64,000 nt of DNA from an uncultured Ruminococcus sp. (GCA_910584195.1 CAJTYV010000004.1:62001-126000); one strand, 5' to 3'. Positions 34,716-44,123 are shown, counted from the stretch's first letter. A program made the numbers and translations. Notes: generated by a model not told the origin, from the sequence alone.

Positions 34716-34747
34716 TGTCATCATCTCCAAAAATGTTGTATACAAAT

Positions 34748-34776
34748 ATTATACAATATCTTTTTAAATATGTCAA
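34748..34776 (-). promoter_or_regulatory. Consensus promoter of the penicillin-binding protein gene
   Basis: Perfect TTGACA and TATAAT on the minus strand, 17 bp apart, about 30 bp before the start. Confidence 0.8.
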
Positions 34777-34985
34777 TATGCGTCCAAAAAACGCTTAATG
34801 TCGATATATTCCCTGCCATTCGGCAAAAACGTTGTTTCATACTATAAAAATTGTAATAATTTTGCAACTTTTTTGCATATATTTTAAAGGCTTGTTCAGT
34901 GTCTTGACGTATGTTTCTGAATTGCTTTAAAAACTCCGGACGCAAAAGACCTGAGCAAATACCGAATAAATTTTGGAGGTATAAA

Positions 34986-36134
34986 ATGAAGAAAAAATTG
35001 TTTTTATTTGTGATGACGGCAGTTTTGCTGACCGGCTGCGCTGTTCCGGAAGAAGGCGATTCTCTCTCCGAAATACCGTCTGCTACAGTTCCAATGGCAT
35101 CTGAGCCGGCAGATACTGACAGCTGTGTTCCGATAAATTACACAAACCAAATAGGTTTGTGGCTTCCTTATATGGATTTTGAAAACTATATGTATGGCAA
35201 AAACGAAGAAGAATTTAAGGAAAATGTCCGTAAGATACTCGAAAATGCTCTTAACAGGGGAGTAAACACAGTTTATTTTCATGTTCATCCCAACGGAGAC
35301 GCTTATTACAACTCAGAAATTTTCCCTAAAGGAATTTATCTTGACGGAGATTACGATCCGCTGCAAATTATGTTAGATATTGCTCATTCAATGGGAATTT
35401 CCGTTCATGCATGGTTAAATCCGTATCGATTGCATACTGCAGAGCAAATGGAAACGCTTCCGAACGACTTTATAATAAAGGAATGGATAAATGAAAAGAA
35501 ACCAATGGTTAAAATCGTTAACAACAGATGGTATCTTAATCCTGCTTATAACGAGGTTACGGAGCTTGTCAGCAGAACTGCCGATGAGATCCTGAATAAT
35601 TATTGTGTAGACGGAATTCATATTGATGATTATTTTTATCCTACTAATGAACCTGAATTTGATATTGAAGCGTTTGAACTCAGCGGCAGAACCGATCTTG
35701 ACGACTGGCGGCGCGAAAATATAACAAATATGGTAAAATCTTTGTATGATACGGTTAAAAATCATGGGGAAAACTTGAAGTTCGGAATCAGTCCGCAGGG
35801 AAATATAGAAACCGATTTTAATACTCAGTATGCCGATGTAGAGCTTTGGGCAGGAACTCCGGGGTATGCAGATTATATTGTACCTCAGATATACTACGGA
35901 TTTAAAAATGAAACATGCCCGTTTGAAAAGACTCTTCGCCGTTGGGAAAAGCTTGCGGAAAACAGCGGAGTATCTTTAATAATAGGGCTTGCGGAATATA
36001 AGCTTGGCAAATACGACCAATGGGCAGGAGTTCTCGGAGAAAATGAATGGATAGATACTCCCGATATTATCGAGCGTCAGATAGAGCTTGTAAAATTATC
36101 TGATGTAGCCGATGGATACGCTTTGTACGAATGA
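34986..36134 (+). CDS. Lipoprotein with glycoside-hydrolase-like GHL10 domain
   Basis: The 382-residue product has a lipoprotein signal (LFVMTAVLLTGC) and a TIM-barrel domain of the GHL10/YngK family (about residues 50-380). Motifs include QIGLWLPYMDFENYM, RGVNTVYFHVHPNGDAYY, ISVHAWLNPYRL, YLNPAYNEVTELV, DGIHIDDYFYP, FGISPQGN and DYIVPQIYYGF. The DDYFYP and NPYR segments lie at the expected active-site face. The family is thought to act on surface or wall polysaccharides, but substrates are poorly known. ATG 34986 follows GGAGG. It is transcribed divergently from the PBP gene. Confidence 0.88.
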   Translation: MKKKLFLFVMTAVLLTGCAVPEEGDSLSEIPSATVPMASEPADTDSCVPINYTNQIGLWLPYMDFENYMYGKNEEEFKENVRKILENALNRGVNTVYFHVHPNGDAYYNSEIFPKGIYLDGDYDPLQIMLDIAHSMGISVHAWLNPYRLHTAEQMETLPNDFIIKEWINEKKPMVKIVNNRWYLNPAYNEVTELVSRTADEILNNYCVDGIHIDDYFYPTNEPEFDIEAFELSGRTDLDDWRRENITNMVKSLYDTVKNHGENLKFGISPQGNIETDFNTQYADVELWAGTPGYADYIVPQIYYGFKNETCPFEKTLRRWEKLAENSGVSLIIGLAEYKLGKYDQWAGVLGENEWIDTPDIIERQIELVKLSDVADGYALYE

Positions 36135-36180
36135 CACTGTTTATGCATGTAATATAACTTGATCACACAGGAATATGTAA

Positions 36181-36342
36181 GAGCATGTGTTCATAGGATA
36201 AGCCACTCGTCTTTTCGGCAAATTTTGCCGATTGCTGCGTTGAAAAACCTTGAAATACATCAAGTATTCCTGCGGTTTTTCGCCTTGTACTCGGCAAAAT
36301 TATACTCGAAAATCCGTACATCTTCCATATGAACACATGCTC
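36181..36342 (-). repeat. Palindromic dispersed element, copy 2 (MITE-like)
   Basis: A 162-bp element with near-perfect terminal inverted repeats (GAGCATGTGTTCAT and ATGAACACATGCTC). Its reverse complement matches 14702-14861 along its length. The interior pairs with itself: ATTTTGCCGA with TCGGCAAAAT, GAAAAACC with GGTTTTTC, and AATAC with GTATT at the centre. No coding capacity. It lies between the convergent GHL10 and small-protein genes. Confidence 0.75.
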
Positions 36343-36395
36343 TAAAACAGGTTCTTAAAGCGAATGAAGACGAAACATGATTTAGACAGAGTCAT

Positions 36396-36653
36396 TTAAT
36401 TGCTGGCATACATTTTTTCGAGCCATTTTATCATTCTGTCGAAACCCTCCTGAGTTCGTTCGAATTCATATTCATTTTCAATATCTGCCTTCATGGAACA
36501 AAGTTTGCCGTGCCATGTCATAGCTTTCAGTTTTTCGCCTGTTACGATTTTGTATGAAAAATTGTCTTTACTTCCGGAATAATCGTTTCCGCTGTCAAAG
36601 TAGTAAAACTTTGGAATATCAAAAATTTTTGAAACGCTTGTTTTTGAAATCAT
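36396..36653 (-). CDS. Hypothetical small protein, coupled to the HAD gene
   Basis: The 85-residue product (MISKTSVSKIFDIPKFYYFDSGND ... MIKWLEKMYASN) is soluble, contains FSYKIVTGEKLKAMTWHGKLCSM and has no recognised domain. Its ATG at 36653 is 1 nt after the HAD stop, and its AAAGGAG ribosome binding site is inside the HAD coding sequence, so it is translated together with the HAD enzyme. Such coupling hints at a linked role, but nothing more can be said. Confidence 0.75.
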   Translation of the reverse strand: MISKTSVSKIFDIPKFYYFDSGNDYSGSKDNFSYKIVTGEKLKAMTWHGKLCSMKADIENEYEFERTQEGFDRMIKWLEKMYASN

Positions 36654-36654
36654 A

Positions 36655-37317
36655 TCAGATTCTCCTTTCAAAAAAACTTACAGCCTCGTCAAGACTTTTG
36701 TAAACTCCGCTTAACATGGGCAGAATCTCATCGTCAGGAGGTGTCAGATCTGGAATCATTATTGCATGACATCCTGCTGAATATGCCGATTTTATACCGT
36801 TGGGCGAATCCTCAAACGCAGCGCATTGACAGGGCTGCAAATCAAGAGCTTTTGCCGCTGTAAGATAAATTTCCGGATCGGGCTTGCCTGTTGTTACCAT
36901 ATCTCCGCATACTACAGCGTCAATGCGGTCGAGGATATTTATTTTGTTCAGATACGTCATAGTTCTCTCACGAGGAGTTGCTGTTGCAACGGCAATGCGG
37001 ATATCACGCTTTTTCAAGTATTTTATAAGATCCAAAAGACCTTTTTTTAAGTCAATTCCGTGTTCGGCGATATGAGCGCTGATAAGCTCGGTACGTCTTG
37101 CGCGAACCTCCTCTGTGGGAAAATCTTCTCCGAAGAAACCCTTGAGCATTGGAACGGAAAACTTTCTAGCAAGACTTCGTATGGCAAAAACGTGTTTATC
37201 CTCCATTGCATAGCCGAAATCCGCAGCAGCCTGTTTCCAGTATTTCAGATAGAGCTTTTCGGTATCTATCATAAGACCGTCCATATCGAAAACTGCGCCT
37301 TTAATTATTTTATTCAT
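36655..37317 (-). CDS. HAD-family hydrolase, beta-phosphoglucomutase-like
   Basis: The 220-residue product has motif I F-D-M-D-G-L-M-I-D-T-E typical of beta-phosphoglucomutase-like phosphatases. A helical cap domain (about 20-85) follows, then motif II in IAVATATPRERT, motif III GKPDPEIYLTAAKAL and motif IV AFEDSPNGIKSAYSAG. It hydrolyses or transfers phosphate on a small sugar phosphate. It lies downstream of glycogen synthase with a hairpin between them, which loosely supports a sugar-phosphate role. Substrate unknown. Confidence 0.9.
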   Translation of the reverse strand: MNKIIKGAVFDMDGLMIDTEKLYLKYWKQAAADFGYAMEDKHVFAIRSLARKFSVPMLKGFFGEDFPTEEVRARRTELISAHIAEHGIDLKKGLLDLIKYLKKRDIRIAVATATPRERTMTYLNKINILDRIDAVVCGDMVTTGKPDPEIYLTAAKALDLQPCQCAAFEDSPNGIKSAYSAGCHAIMIPDLTPPDDEILPMLSGVYKSLDEAVSFFERRI

Positions 37318-37334
37318 ATTTCCCTCTTAATTGC

Positions 37335-37362
37335 ATATGCGTGAGGTTTCCCTCACGCATAT
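37335..37362 (-). terminator. Hairpin between glgA and the HAD gene
   Basis: A 12-bp perfect stem, ATATGCGTGAGG with CCTCACGCATAT, and a 4-nt loop. The minus-strand tail is GCAATTAAG, with no T-tract, so it may be a partial terminator or an mRNA stabiliser. Confidence 0.55.
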
Positions 37363-37377
37363 TGTTTTGTAATATAT

Positions 37378-38832
37378 TTACCAGTTTATCATCCAGCTGT
37401 ACATACCTTCATATTGACGTGCAGAACTGTTCCAAGAAAAATCAGTCTCCATACCTCTTTTGACCATAGCGTCCCATTCCTTACGGTGGTCGTAGTAGAC
37501 GCTTTTAGAGTAGTTGATAACGCCAAGCATTTCTTCTGCATTATAGTTTGCAAATGAGAAGCCTGTTCCCGTACCGTCAAATTCATTATAGGGCATGACC
37601 GTATCTTTTAAACCGCCTGTTTCGCGAACTATCGGTATCGTACCGTAGCGGAGCGAGATAAGCTGAGTTAGTCCGCAGGGTTCAAACAGAGAAGGCATCA
37701 GCATTGTATCGGCAGCAGCGTACACCTTGTGTGCGAGCTTGTCGGAGTAAAGAATGTTTGCAGAAACCCTTTCAGGATATTTCCATTGATAGTGTTTAAA
37801 CATGTTTTCATACCGCGGATCGCCTGTTCCGACTACGACGAACTGTGTATTTTCATCGCAGATGCGTTCAATGGCATAGTTTACGAGATCAAGACCCTTT
37901 TGGTCGGTAAGACGAGAAATGATGGCGATCATATACTTATTTTCGTCAACGGGCAGACCGAGTTCTTCCTGAAGTTTTTTCTTGTTTACGGCTTTTTGTT
38001 TTTTGAAGCTGTTGGAATCATATTCGGCAAAAATTTGTTTGTCGCTTCCGGGATTGAAAACGTTATAGTCGATTCCGTTGACGATTCCGCGCAGAGACGC
38101 GCTTCTTGCACGCAGCAGACCGTCAAGCTGTTCTCCGTAGAACGGATATTTTATTTCCTCGGCGTAAGTTTCGGATACAGTGGTAATATAGTCGGCGTAC
38201 ACAAGTCCGCCCTTGAGCATATTTGCATCTTTCTTGAACTCAAGCTTGTCGGGAGTGAACATATATTCGGGAAGAGCAGTGTTGTACTTGAAAGTATCAA
38301 TATTCCAAACGCCTTGAAATTTCAGATTGTGAATAGTCATTATAGATTTGGTTGAACTGTAGAAAGGATTGGTCGCGAATGCGGAGTGCAGAAATACCGG
38401 AATAAGAGAAGCCTGCCAGTCGTGACAATGGATAATATCCGGTCTGAATCCTATAACTGGCATAATGGCGAGAACAGCCTTGCAGAAGAAAGTGAATCTT
38501 TCAATATCCCATTTTAAGTCGGAAGAATAGGGCGTATCGCATTTAAAATAATACTCGTTATCCACGAAGTAAAATTTAATGCCGTTGTATTCGTATTCCA
38601 TAATGCCTACGTGTACGCTGTTTGCACGCATACCGTAATCCATGTAGAAGTGAGTAATATATTTGAAGTTATTTCTGTATTTCGGAGGAATGCAGGTGTA
38701 GTAAGGCATGATAACTCTTACATCGAATTCCTCCTTATTGATGTACTGGGGAAGGGCGCCGCATACATCAGCAAGTCCGCCTGTTTTGATAAACGGAACG
38801 CATTCCGAAGCGGCAAATAAAATATTTTTCAT
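37378..38832 (-). CDS. glgA: Glycogen synthase (ADP-glucose:1,4-alpha-glucan glucosyltransferase)
   Basis: The 484-residue GT5 enzyme extends glycogen from ADP-glucose. Diagnostic motifs are the N-terminal KTGGLADV (ADP-glucose binding, Lys 16), IIHCHDWQASLIPVFL, MTIHNLKFQGVW, FNPGSDKQIF, ISRLTDQKGLDLV and the C-terminal MPSLFEPCGLTQLISLRYGTIPIVRETGGLKDTV. The length is normal. Storage glycogen is well known in ruminococci. The promoter lies at 38984-39012 with a leader of about 145 nt that contains a palindrome. No other glg genes are nearby. Confidence 0.96.
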   Translation of the reverse strand: MKNILFAASECVPFIKTGGLADVCGALPQYINKEEFDVRVIMPYYTCIPPKYRNNFKYITHFYMDYGMRANSVHVGIMEYEYNGIKFYFVDNEYYFKCDTPYSSDLKWDIERFTFFCKAVLAIMPVIGFRPDIIHCHDWQASLIPVFLHSAFATNPFYSSTKSIMTIHNLKFQGVWNIDTFKYNTALPEYMFTPDKLEFKKDANMLKGGLVYADYITTVSETYAEEIKYPFYGEQLDGLLRARSASLRGIVNGIDYNVFNPGSDKQIFAEYDSNSFKKQKAVNKKKLQEELGLPVDENKYMIAIISRLTDQKGLDLVNYAIERICDENTQFVVVGTGDPRYENMFKHYQWKYPERVSANILYSDKLAHKVYAAADTMLMPSLFEPCGLTQLISLRYGTIPIVRETGGLKDTVMPYNEFDGTGTGFSFANYNAEEMLGVINYSKSVYYDHRKEWDAMVKRGMETDFSWNSSARQYEGMYSWMINW

Positions 38833-38906
38833 AATGTAAGCTCCTTAGTCAAAGTATACTGAAACAACATATTTAAATAGATGCTTTCAGTAATTTGTGA
38901 TTTGGT

Positions 38907-38923
38907 CGGAGATAATATCTCCG
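38907..38923 (-). promoter_or_regulatory. Palindrome in the glgA leader
   Basis: CGGAGATAATATCTCCG is a perfect inverted repeat with 8-bp arms around one base. It lies between the glgA promoter and start codon and may be an operator or a leader hairpin. Confidence 0.45.
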
Positions 38924-38983
38924 CTTGAATCTTAGAATGTCTTTTATATTGAGATACGTCAGACATCATTTGCTTTTATAAAT

Positions 38984-39012
38984 ATTATACACCAAAAACA
39001 GGAATTAGTCAA
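38984..39012 (-). promoter_or_regulatory. Promoter of glgA
   Basis: TTGACT and TATAAT on the minus strand, 17 bp apart. Confidence 0.7.
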
Positions 39013-39060
39013 GAGAAAAATATTAAAAATCAACAAATTTTTCTTTTATTTGATTTGGTA

Positions 39061-39089
39061 TTTGCAAATGGTAAAAAATATGGTATAAT
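39061..39089 (+). promoter_or_regulatory. Promoter of pcrA
   Basis: TTTGCA and TATAAT, 17 bp apart, about 45 bp before the start codon and divergent from glgA. Confidence 0.55.
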
Positions 39090-39133
39090 ATAAATGCCAA
39101 TATATATTATATTTTAAACGGAGAAGATTATTT

Positions 39134-41482
39134 ATGGCGAACAACTCTTTTATTGCAGCTAAACAGGCTGCATTGAAAAAATATTTCAGCCGGATGAACG
39201 ATATGCAGCAGGAGGCTGTATTTACAGTAAACGGGCCCGTTCTTGTTCTTGCGGGAGCAGGAAGCGGAAAGACTACGGTTATCGTTAATCGTATTGCTAA
39301 TTTGATTAATTTCGGCAATGCCTATTTCGATGAAACTATGACAGGAACGGACGAGGACATAGAATTTCTCAATGAATATGCTCGTGGAAAAACTGAGGAC
39401 TTCGATACTCTTCGCGACATAACGGCATTTGACCCTGTTAAACCGTGGAACATACTTGCGATTACATTCACAAATAAGGCGGCGGGAGAGCTTAAAGAAC
39501 GTCTTGCTTCAATGCTCGGCGAAGATGCATCAGCAATTCACGCGGCAACTTTTCATTCTGCCTGTATGCGCATACTCAGATGTGAAATAGAAAATATAGG
39601 CTTCGGAAAAGATTTTACAATCTACGATTCTGCGGATAGCCAGAGACTCATAAAAAACGTTATAGCCGAGCTTGATGTAAGTGAAAAGCAGTTTGCTCCC
39701 AAGTCTGTGCTATCGGAAATCAGTTTTGCTAAAGATAAAATGATTTCTCCCGAAAAAATGCTCGAGGACGCAGGAATAGATTACAGAAAAAAGGTTATTG
39801 CAAGGCTTTATAAGATCTACATGGAGCGTTTGAGAAGCGCTAACGCTCTTGATTTTGATGATATTCTATGCAAAACAGTTGAACTTTTTGACAATTTTCC
39901 GGAGATATTGGAGAAGTATCGCTGCCGTTACAAATATATTATGGTGGATGAGTATCAGGATACGAACCACGTTCAGTTCAGGTTGGTTTCCCAGTTGTCG
40001 GCAGGTCATAGGAATCTTTGCGTCGTCGGAGATGACGATCAAAGTATTTATCGCTTCAGGGGAGCTAATATTGAAAATATTCTCGGGTTTGAGGAACAGT
40101 TTGCCGGCGCAAAGGTAATTCGTCTTGAGCAGAATTATCGTTCGACTCAGACGATTCTTGATGCGGCGAATTCCGTTATTTCCAACAATGTTGGAAGAAA
40201 GGTAAAATCCCTGTGGACATCGGGTGATGAGGGCGGAAAAATAATTTGGTACAAGGCTGCGGACGAAAACGATGAAGCGTTATATGTTGCCGATACAATA
40301 AAAGCCGATTATAAGGAACATGGTACATACGGCCGTAATGCAGTACTTTATCGCATGAACGCTCAGTCTAATATTGTGGAACGGGCTTTGGTAAAAGCGG
40401 ATATTCCATACAGGGTTTACGGCGGCATGCGTTTCTATGACCGCAAGGAAATAAAAGATGTCACCTCATATCTTGCGTTTATAAATAACCCTAACGATAT
40501 GCTGCGTTTCCGGCGTATAATAAGCGAACCCAAAAGAGGAATAGGCGATTCTACGGTAGCTCTTATTGACGACATAAGCCGCGATCTTAAAATTTCGCCT
40601 TATGAAGTAATGCGCGACTGTGAAAATTATGCGCCTCTTTCAAAAAAAATTACAGTTTTAAAAAATGCGGCGGCTATGTTTGGGGAACTAATAAGTCTTG
40701 TAGATGAAATTCCTCTTGATAAACTTCTCGATGCCGTTCTTGAGAAAACAGGATACCTTGATTATCTTAAAACGATGGAAAACGGCGAGACAAAGCTTGA
40801 AAATGTAAACGAACTCAGAACTTCCGTTATTCAGTATATGGAACAATCGTCCGAACCTACGCTCGGAGGATTTCTTGAAGAAACCGCTCTTTATACCGAA
40901 GCTGACGGCGACGACGGAAGTATTGACAAAGTAACTCTTATGACGGTGCATTCTGCCAAAGGACTTGAATTTGACAATGTTTTCATTATAGGCATGGAGG
41001 ATGGTATTTTTCCGAGTTCACGGTCGCTCGACAGCGAGGAAGATATGGAGGAGGAGAGACGCCTTGCATATGTTGCAATAACTCGTGCCAAGCGCCGGCT
41101 TTATATTACGAGCGCAGGCAGCCGAATGATTTTTGGTCAGACTCAGCGTAACGTGACTTCGCGTTTTGTTCGGGAGATAGGCAGGGAGCTTATAGATAAA
41201 AAAGATAATTATTCAAAGATAAAGGATGACCGCGACAGCGGAGTAACGGAAGTTCAGTCGCTTTCGCTTCAGCAGCAGATTGCAAGAGAAAAGCGTCAGT
41301 CATCCGTAAACAAATCAAATATGACGTATGAAGCAGGGGAGAGAGTTCTTCACAGGCTTTTCGGGGAAGGTACCGTAATTTCGGTTTTGCCTGCATCGAA
41401 TGACTATATGCTTGAGATAGCCTTTGATAAGGTCGGTACGAAGAAAATTATGGCGAATTTTGCAAAGCTTCAAAAGCTTTGA
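39134..41482 (+). CDS. pcrA: ATP-dependent DNA helicase, UvrD/PcrA family
   Basis: The 782-residue product is a superfamily 1A 3'-5' helicase for repair and replication-transcription conflicts. Motif I is AGAGSGKTT, Ia AITFTNKAAGELKERL, II VDEYQDTN, III VGDDDQSIYRFRGA, IV LEQNYRST, V LMTVHSAKGLEFDNVF and VI VAITRAKRRL. The C terminus GERVLHRLFGEGTVISV is the PcrA-type RNA-polymerase-binding Tudor-like segment. An insertion of about 40 acidic residues between motifs I and Ia (YFDETMTGTDEDIEFLNEY region) makes the protein longer than Bacillus PcrA. The pyruvate kinase gene follows after 15 bp. Confidence 0.95.
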   Translation: MANNSFIAAKQAALKKYFSRMNDMQQEAVFTVNGPVLVLAGAGSGKTTVIVNRIANLINFGNAYFDETMTGTDEDIEFLNEYARGKTEDFDTLRDITAFDPVKPWNILAITFTNKAAGELKERLASMLGEDASAIHAATFHSACMRILRCEIENIGFGKDFTIYDSADSQRLIKNVIAELDVSEKQFAPKSVLSEISFAKDKMISPEKMLEDAGIDYRKKVIARLYKIYMERLRSANALDFDDILCKTVELFDNFPEILEKYRCRYKYIMVDEYQDTNHVQFRLVSQLSAGHRNLCVVGDDDQSIYRFRGANIENILGFEEQFAGAKVIRLEQNYRSTQTILDAANSVISNNVGRKVKSLWTSGDEGGKIIWYKAADENDEALYVADTIKADYKEHGTYGRNAVLYRMNAQSNIVERALVKADIPYRVYGGMRFYDRKEIKDVTSYLAFINNPNDMLRFRRIISEPKRGIGDSTVALIDDISRDLKISPYEVMRDCENYAPLSKKITVLKNAAAMFGELISLVDEIPLDKLLDAVLEKTGYLDYLKTMENGETKLENVNELRTSVIQYMEQSSEPTLGGFLEETALYTEADGDDGSIDKVTLMTVHSAKGLEFDNVFIIGMEDGIFPSSRSLDSEEDMEEERRLAYVAITRAKRRLYITSAGSRMIFGQTQRNVTSRFVREIGRELIDKKDNYSKIKDDRDSGVTEVQSLSLQQQIAREKRQSSVNKSNMTYEAGERVLHRLFGEGTVISVLPASNDYMLEIAFDKVGTKKIMANFAKLQKL

Positions 41483-41497
41483 TAACAGGAGGGTATT

Positions 41498-42928
41498 ATG
41501 AGAAAAACCAAAATTGTTTGCACTATTGGTCCGGCAACAGATGATGAGAATATCATGCGCGAGCTTATGCTTGCAGGAATGAACGTGGCAAGATTCAATT
41601 TTTCCCACGGAGATTACGATACTCACGAAAAACGTCTGCGTCAGATCGAGCGTCTCAGAAAGGAACTGGATCTTCCGATAGCCACTATACTTGATACCAA
41701 AGGTCCTGAGATACGTTTGGGTAAATTTGTTGACGATAAGCCTGTTGACATTCACGATGGAGATATATATACGCTTACTACCGAAGATGTTCCATGTACT
41801 TCAGAGATCGGCAGCATAACCTTTAAAAAATTGCCGAGAGATGTAAGCATAGGCACGAGAATATTGATAAATGACGGTGTTATCGAGCTTCTTGCTGAAA
41901 AAGTAACAAAGACCGATATTATATGCCGTGTTATTCATGGAGGAACGCTCTCGAATAACAAAGGGATAAACGTTCCCGGAGTTAAGCTGTCGATGCCATA
42001 TCTCAGCGAAAGAGATATGGACGACTTGGAGTTCGGCGCAAAAATGGGTTTTGATTTTATTGCCGCAAGTTTTGTACGTTCTGCGGCGGATATAAATTAT
42101 CTGAGAAAATTTACCCAAAGTCTTGGCTGGTATGACGTGCGTATAATTGCGAAGATAGAAAACAGCGATGGCGTTGAGAATATTGACGAGATTCTCGAAG
42201 CGGCAGACGGTATCATGGTTGCAAGAGGCGATATGGGTGTTGAGATACCTTTTGAACAGATCCCCGCTATACAGAAAGCTCTTATCAAAAAAGGGTATAA
42301 TGCTGGTAAACAGGTGGTTACTGCAACTCAGATGCTTGAATCTATGATAACAAATCCAAGACCTACCCGTGCGGAAATAACAGATGTTGCCAACGCTATT
42401 TATGATGGCACAAGCGCGATTATGCTTTCAGGTGAAACAGCAGCCGGCGCATTTCCTGTAGAGGCTGTAAAGACTATGGCTCTCATTGCAGAAAATACAG
42501 AGAACAACATAGATTACAAGGGACGATTTGCGGTTCGTCGTTCAAACCCGGAGGGAAGCATTGCGGAGGCTATTGCTCACGCTACCGTAACAACTGCTCA
42601 CGACCTTGATGCAAGCGCTATCATTACAGTATCTTTGGGCGGACAAACTGCGCGTCTTGTATCGAAATACCGTCCGTGTTGTCCTATTATCAGCTGTACT
42701 ATGAGCGAAATGGTATGCCGTCAGATGAATATGAGCTGGGGAGTCATACCGTATATTATTGATGAAAAAAACAGTACAGACGAGTTATTTGCAGCCGCGG
42801 TCGAGGCTGCCGAGGAACATCGCCTTGTTGAGGACGGAGACCTTGTAGCAATTACAGCAGGCGTACCGCTGGGTGTTTCGGGTACTACAAATCTTATGAA
42901 AGTTGAAAGAATAGGCAATCAGATTTAA
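41498..42928 (+). CDS. pyk: Pyruvate kinase
   Basis: The 476-residue product converts PEP and ADP to pyruvate and ATP. Motifs include KTKIVCTIGPAT, MNVARFNFSHGDY, the active-site IIAKIENSDGVENIDEI followed by DGIMVARGDMGVEIPFEQI, and the nucleotide/ADP region TQMLESMITNPRPTRAEITDVANAIYDGTSAIMLSGETAAG. It lacks the extra C-terminal PEP-utiliser domain found in some Bacillus enzymes. It probably shares a transcript with pcrA and ends at a strong terminator. Together with the decarboxylase operon and Pgi it belongs to central sugar fermentation. Confidence 0.97.
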   Translation: MRKTKIVCTIGPATDDENIMRELMLAGMNVARFNFSHGDYDTHEKRLRQIERLRKELDLPIATILDTKGPEIRLGKFVDDKPVDIHDGDIYTLTTEDVPCTSEIGSITFKKLPRDVSIGTRILINDGVIELLAEKVTKTDIICRVIHGGTLSNNKGINVPGVKLSMPYLSERDMDDLEFGAKMGFDFIAASFVRSAADINYLRKFTQSLGWYDVRIIAKIENSDGVENIDEILEAADGIMVARGDMGVEIPFEQIPAIQKALIKKGYNAGKQVVTATQMLESMITNPRPTRAEITDVANAIYDGTSAIMLSGETAAGAFPVEAVKTMALIAENTENNIDYKGRFAVRRSNPEGSIAEAIAHATVTTAHDLDASAIITVSLGGQTARLVSKYRPCCPIISCTMSEMVCRQMNMSWGVIPYIIDEKNSTDELFAAAVEAAEEHRLVEDGDLVAITAGVPLGVSGTTNLMKVERIGNQI

Positions 42929-42943
42929 TGCCGATCCTATTGC

Positions 42944-42992
42944 AATAATAAAAGGGGAGCATCCGCTTAAGAAATGCTCCCTTTTTATTATT
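42944..42992. terminator. Bidirectional terminator after pyk
   Basis: Long arms (AATAATAAAAGGGGAGCAT with ATGCTCCCTTTTTATTATT, one imperfect position) separate convergent genes. The right arm gives the T-tract for pyk; its outer end overlaps the last codons of the DUF4349 gene. Confidence 0.85.
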
Positions 42993-43983
42993 GATTATTG
43001 GTATTTTTTTCGTTAGTATCTTCTGACCGATCAGGAAGATGAACATTTGTATTTTTTGGGGTACTGCGTTTTTTCGCACATCTCTTTATAATAAAGAATA
43101 ATATAAAAAGTATTATTGCAATAACGGCAAGATGCGGGAAAATATATATAAATATGAAAAGCAGATTTTCCATAACCGTCAGGAAGTTCGAAGTGGCTTT
43201 TGATACGGTGTTTCCGAGTCTTTGCATGAATGTGTCTGTTTTTTCAGGCTCTTCTGTGTATTCCTTAACTTCGTTCATGGTTAAGTTTACGTAGGAATAG
43301 GCAACGTCCGTTTTAATATCGTTCATGCGTGTTTTTATCTTTGAAATTTCAATTTGAATATCCGTAAGCTGATTTTCCACGGTAATGGCGTACTGTTCAT
43401 CCGTAATAGATGACAGAAGCTCCACATAGCGGTCTTCTTTTGCTTCATATATTTCGAGAGTGGCGGACAGGTCGTAATATTCGCGGCTCATGTTTTCAAC
43501 AGAGGCATTTTTACTGCGCAGATCACCGAGTTCTGCTGTTTCATCGCAAAATTTATCGTAATCGGAACTTGGAACACGTATAGTAGCGGAATATGTTCTC
43601 CATTTTTCCGTATTCGGTTCATAATATCTGCCTCCTGTACTTCCGCTGCTGTAATTTTCTGTTTCCACAAAAGCTCCGTATGAATCCAGAGAATTTTTCA
43701 ATGAAGTGTGAGCAGTGTCAAAGTCAAGAACGTCTACGATCATATTGCATGAGTAAACGAGCATTTCCTTGCGTATAAGATCATCAGAAGTATTATCTTT
43801 TTTTTCGGCGGATCGTGATTCGTCCGATGATTTTGCATCATCGTTATACTCTTCTGCCCCTGAATTTTCGTAAAGAGTATCATTGGTGTATGTCGTTGAT
43901 GAGGAACTTTTTTCGTTGTCACCGCAGGCAGTAAGCAGCAACATGCTTAAAATTATTGGAATAATGATTGCTTTTTTAGTCAT
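42988..43983 (-). CDS. DUF4349 lipoprotein
   Basis: The 331-residue product has a lipoprotein signal (IIIPIILSMLLLTAC), a Ser/Asp-rich linker and a DUF4349 domain. That domain contains KEMLVYSCNMIVDVLDFDTAHTSLKNSLDSYGAFVE, strands around YSATIRVPSSDYDKFCDE, and a long coiled coil (SREYYDLSATLEIYEAKEDRYVELL ... IEISKIKTRMNDI). A C-terminal transmembrane helix (LAVIAIILFILFFII) and basic tail follow. The family is common in Gram-positive envelopes; function unknown. ATG 43983 follows GGAGG. A promoter is at 44021-44049. Confidence 0.88.
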   Translation of the reverse strand: MTKKAIIIPIILSMLLLTACGDNEKSSSSTTYTNDTLYENSGAEEYNDDAKSSDESRSAEKKDNTSDDLIRKEMLVYSCNMIVDVLDFDTAHTSLKNSLDSYGAFVETENYSSGSTGGRYYEPNTEKWRTYSATIRVPSSDYDKFCDETAELGDLRSKNASVENMSREYYDLSATLEIYEAKEDRYVELLSSITDEQYAITVENQLTDIQIEISKIKTRMNDIKTDVAYSYVNLTMNEVKEYTEEPEKTDTFMQRLGNTVSKATSNFLTVMENLLFIFIYIFPHLAVIAIILFILFFIIKRCAKKRSTPKNTNVHLPDRSEDTNEKNTNNQ

Positions 43984-44020
43984 ATTAGTTTCCTCCAAAC
44001 TAAAATTTTTTTCTGTTTAG

Positions 44021-44049
44021 ATTTTATCATAATTACCGATAAATGTCAA
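44021..44049 (-). promoter_or_regulatory. Promoter of the DUF4349 gene
   Basis: TTGACA and TAAAAT on the minus strand, 17 bp apart, about 35 bp before the start. Confidence 0.7.
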
Positions 44050-44123
44050 TAAAATATTGAATATATTAAACAAAATGTAAATCAAATGTAACATGATAAT
44101 AAAATTAGTAACTTTTATGAAAT

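Noticed and set aside
36345..36360. Short AACAGGTTCTTAA match near copy 2, the end of copy 1 and (inverted in part) near 59100
   Set aside because: About 9-12 bp only; too short to show a third element copy.
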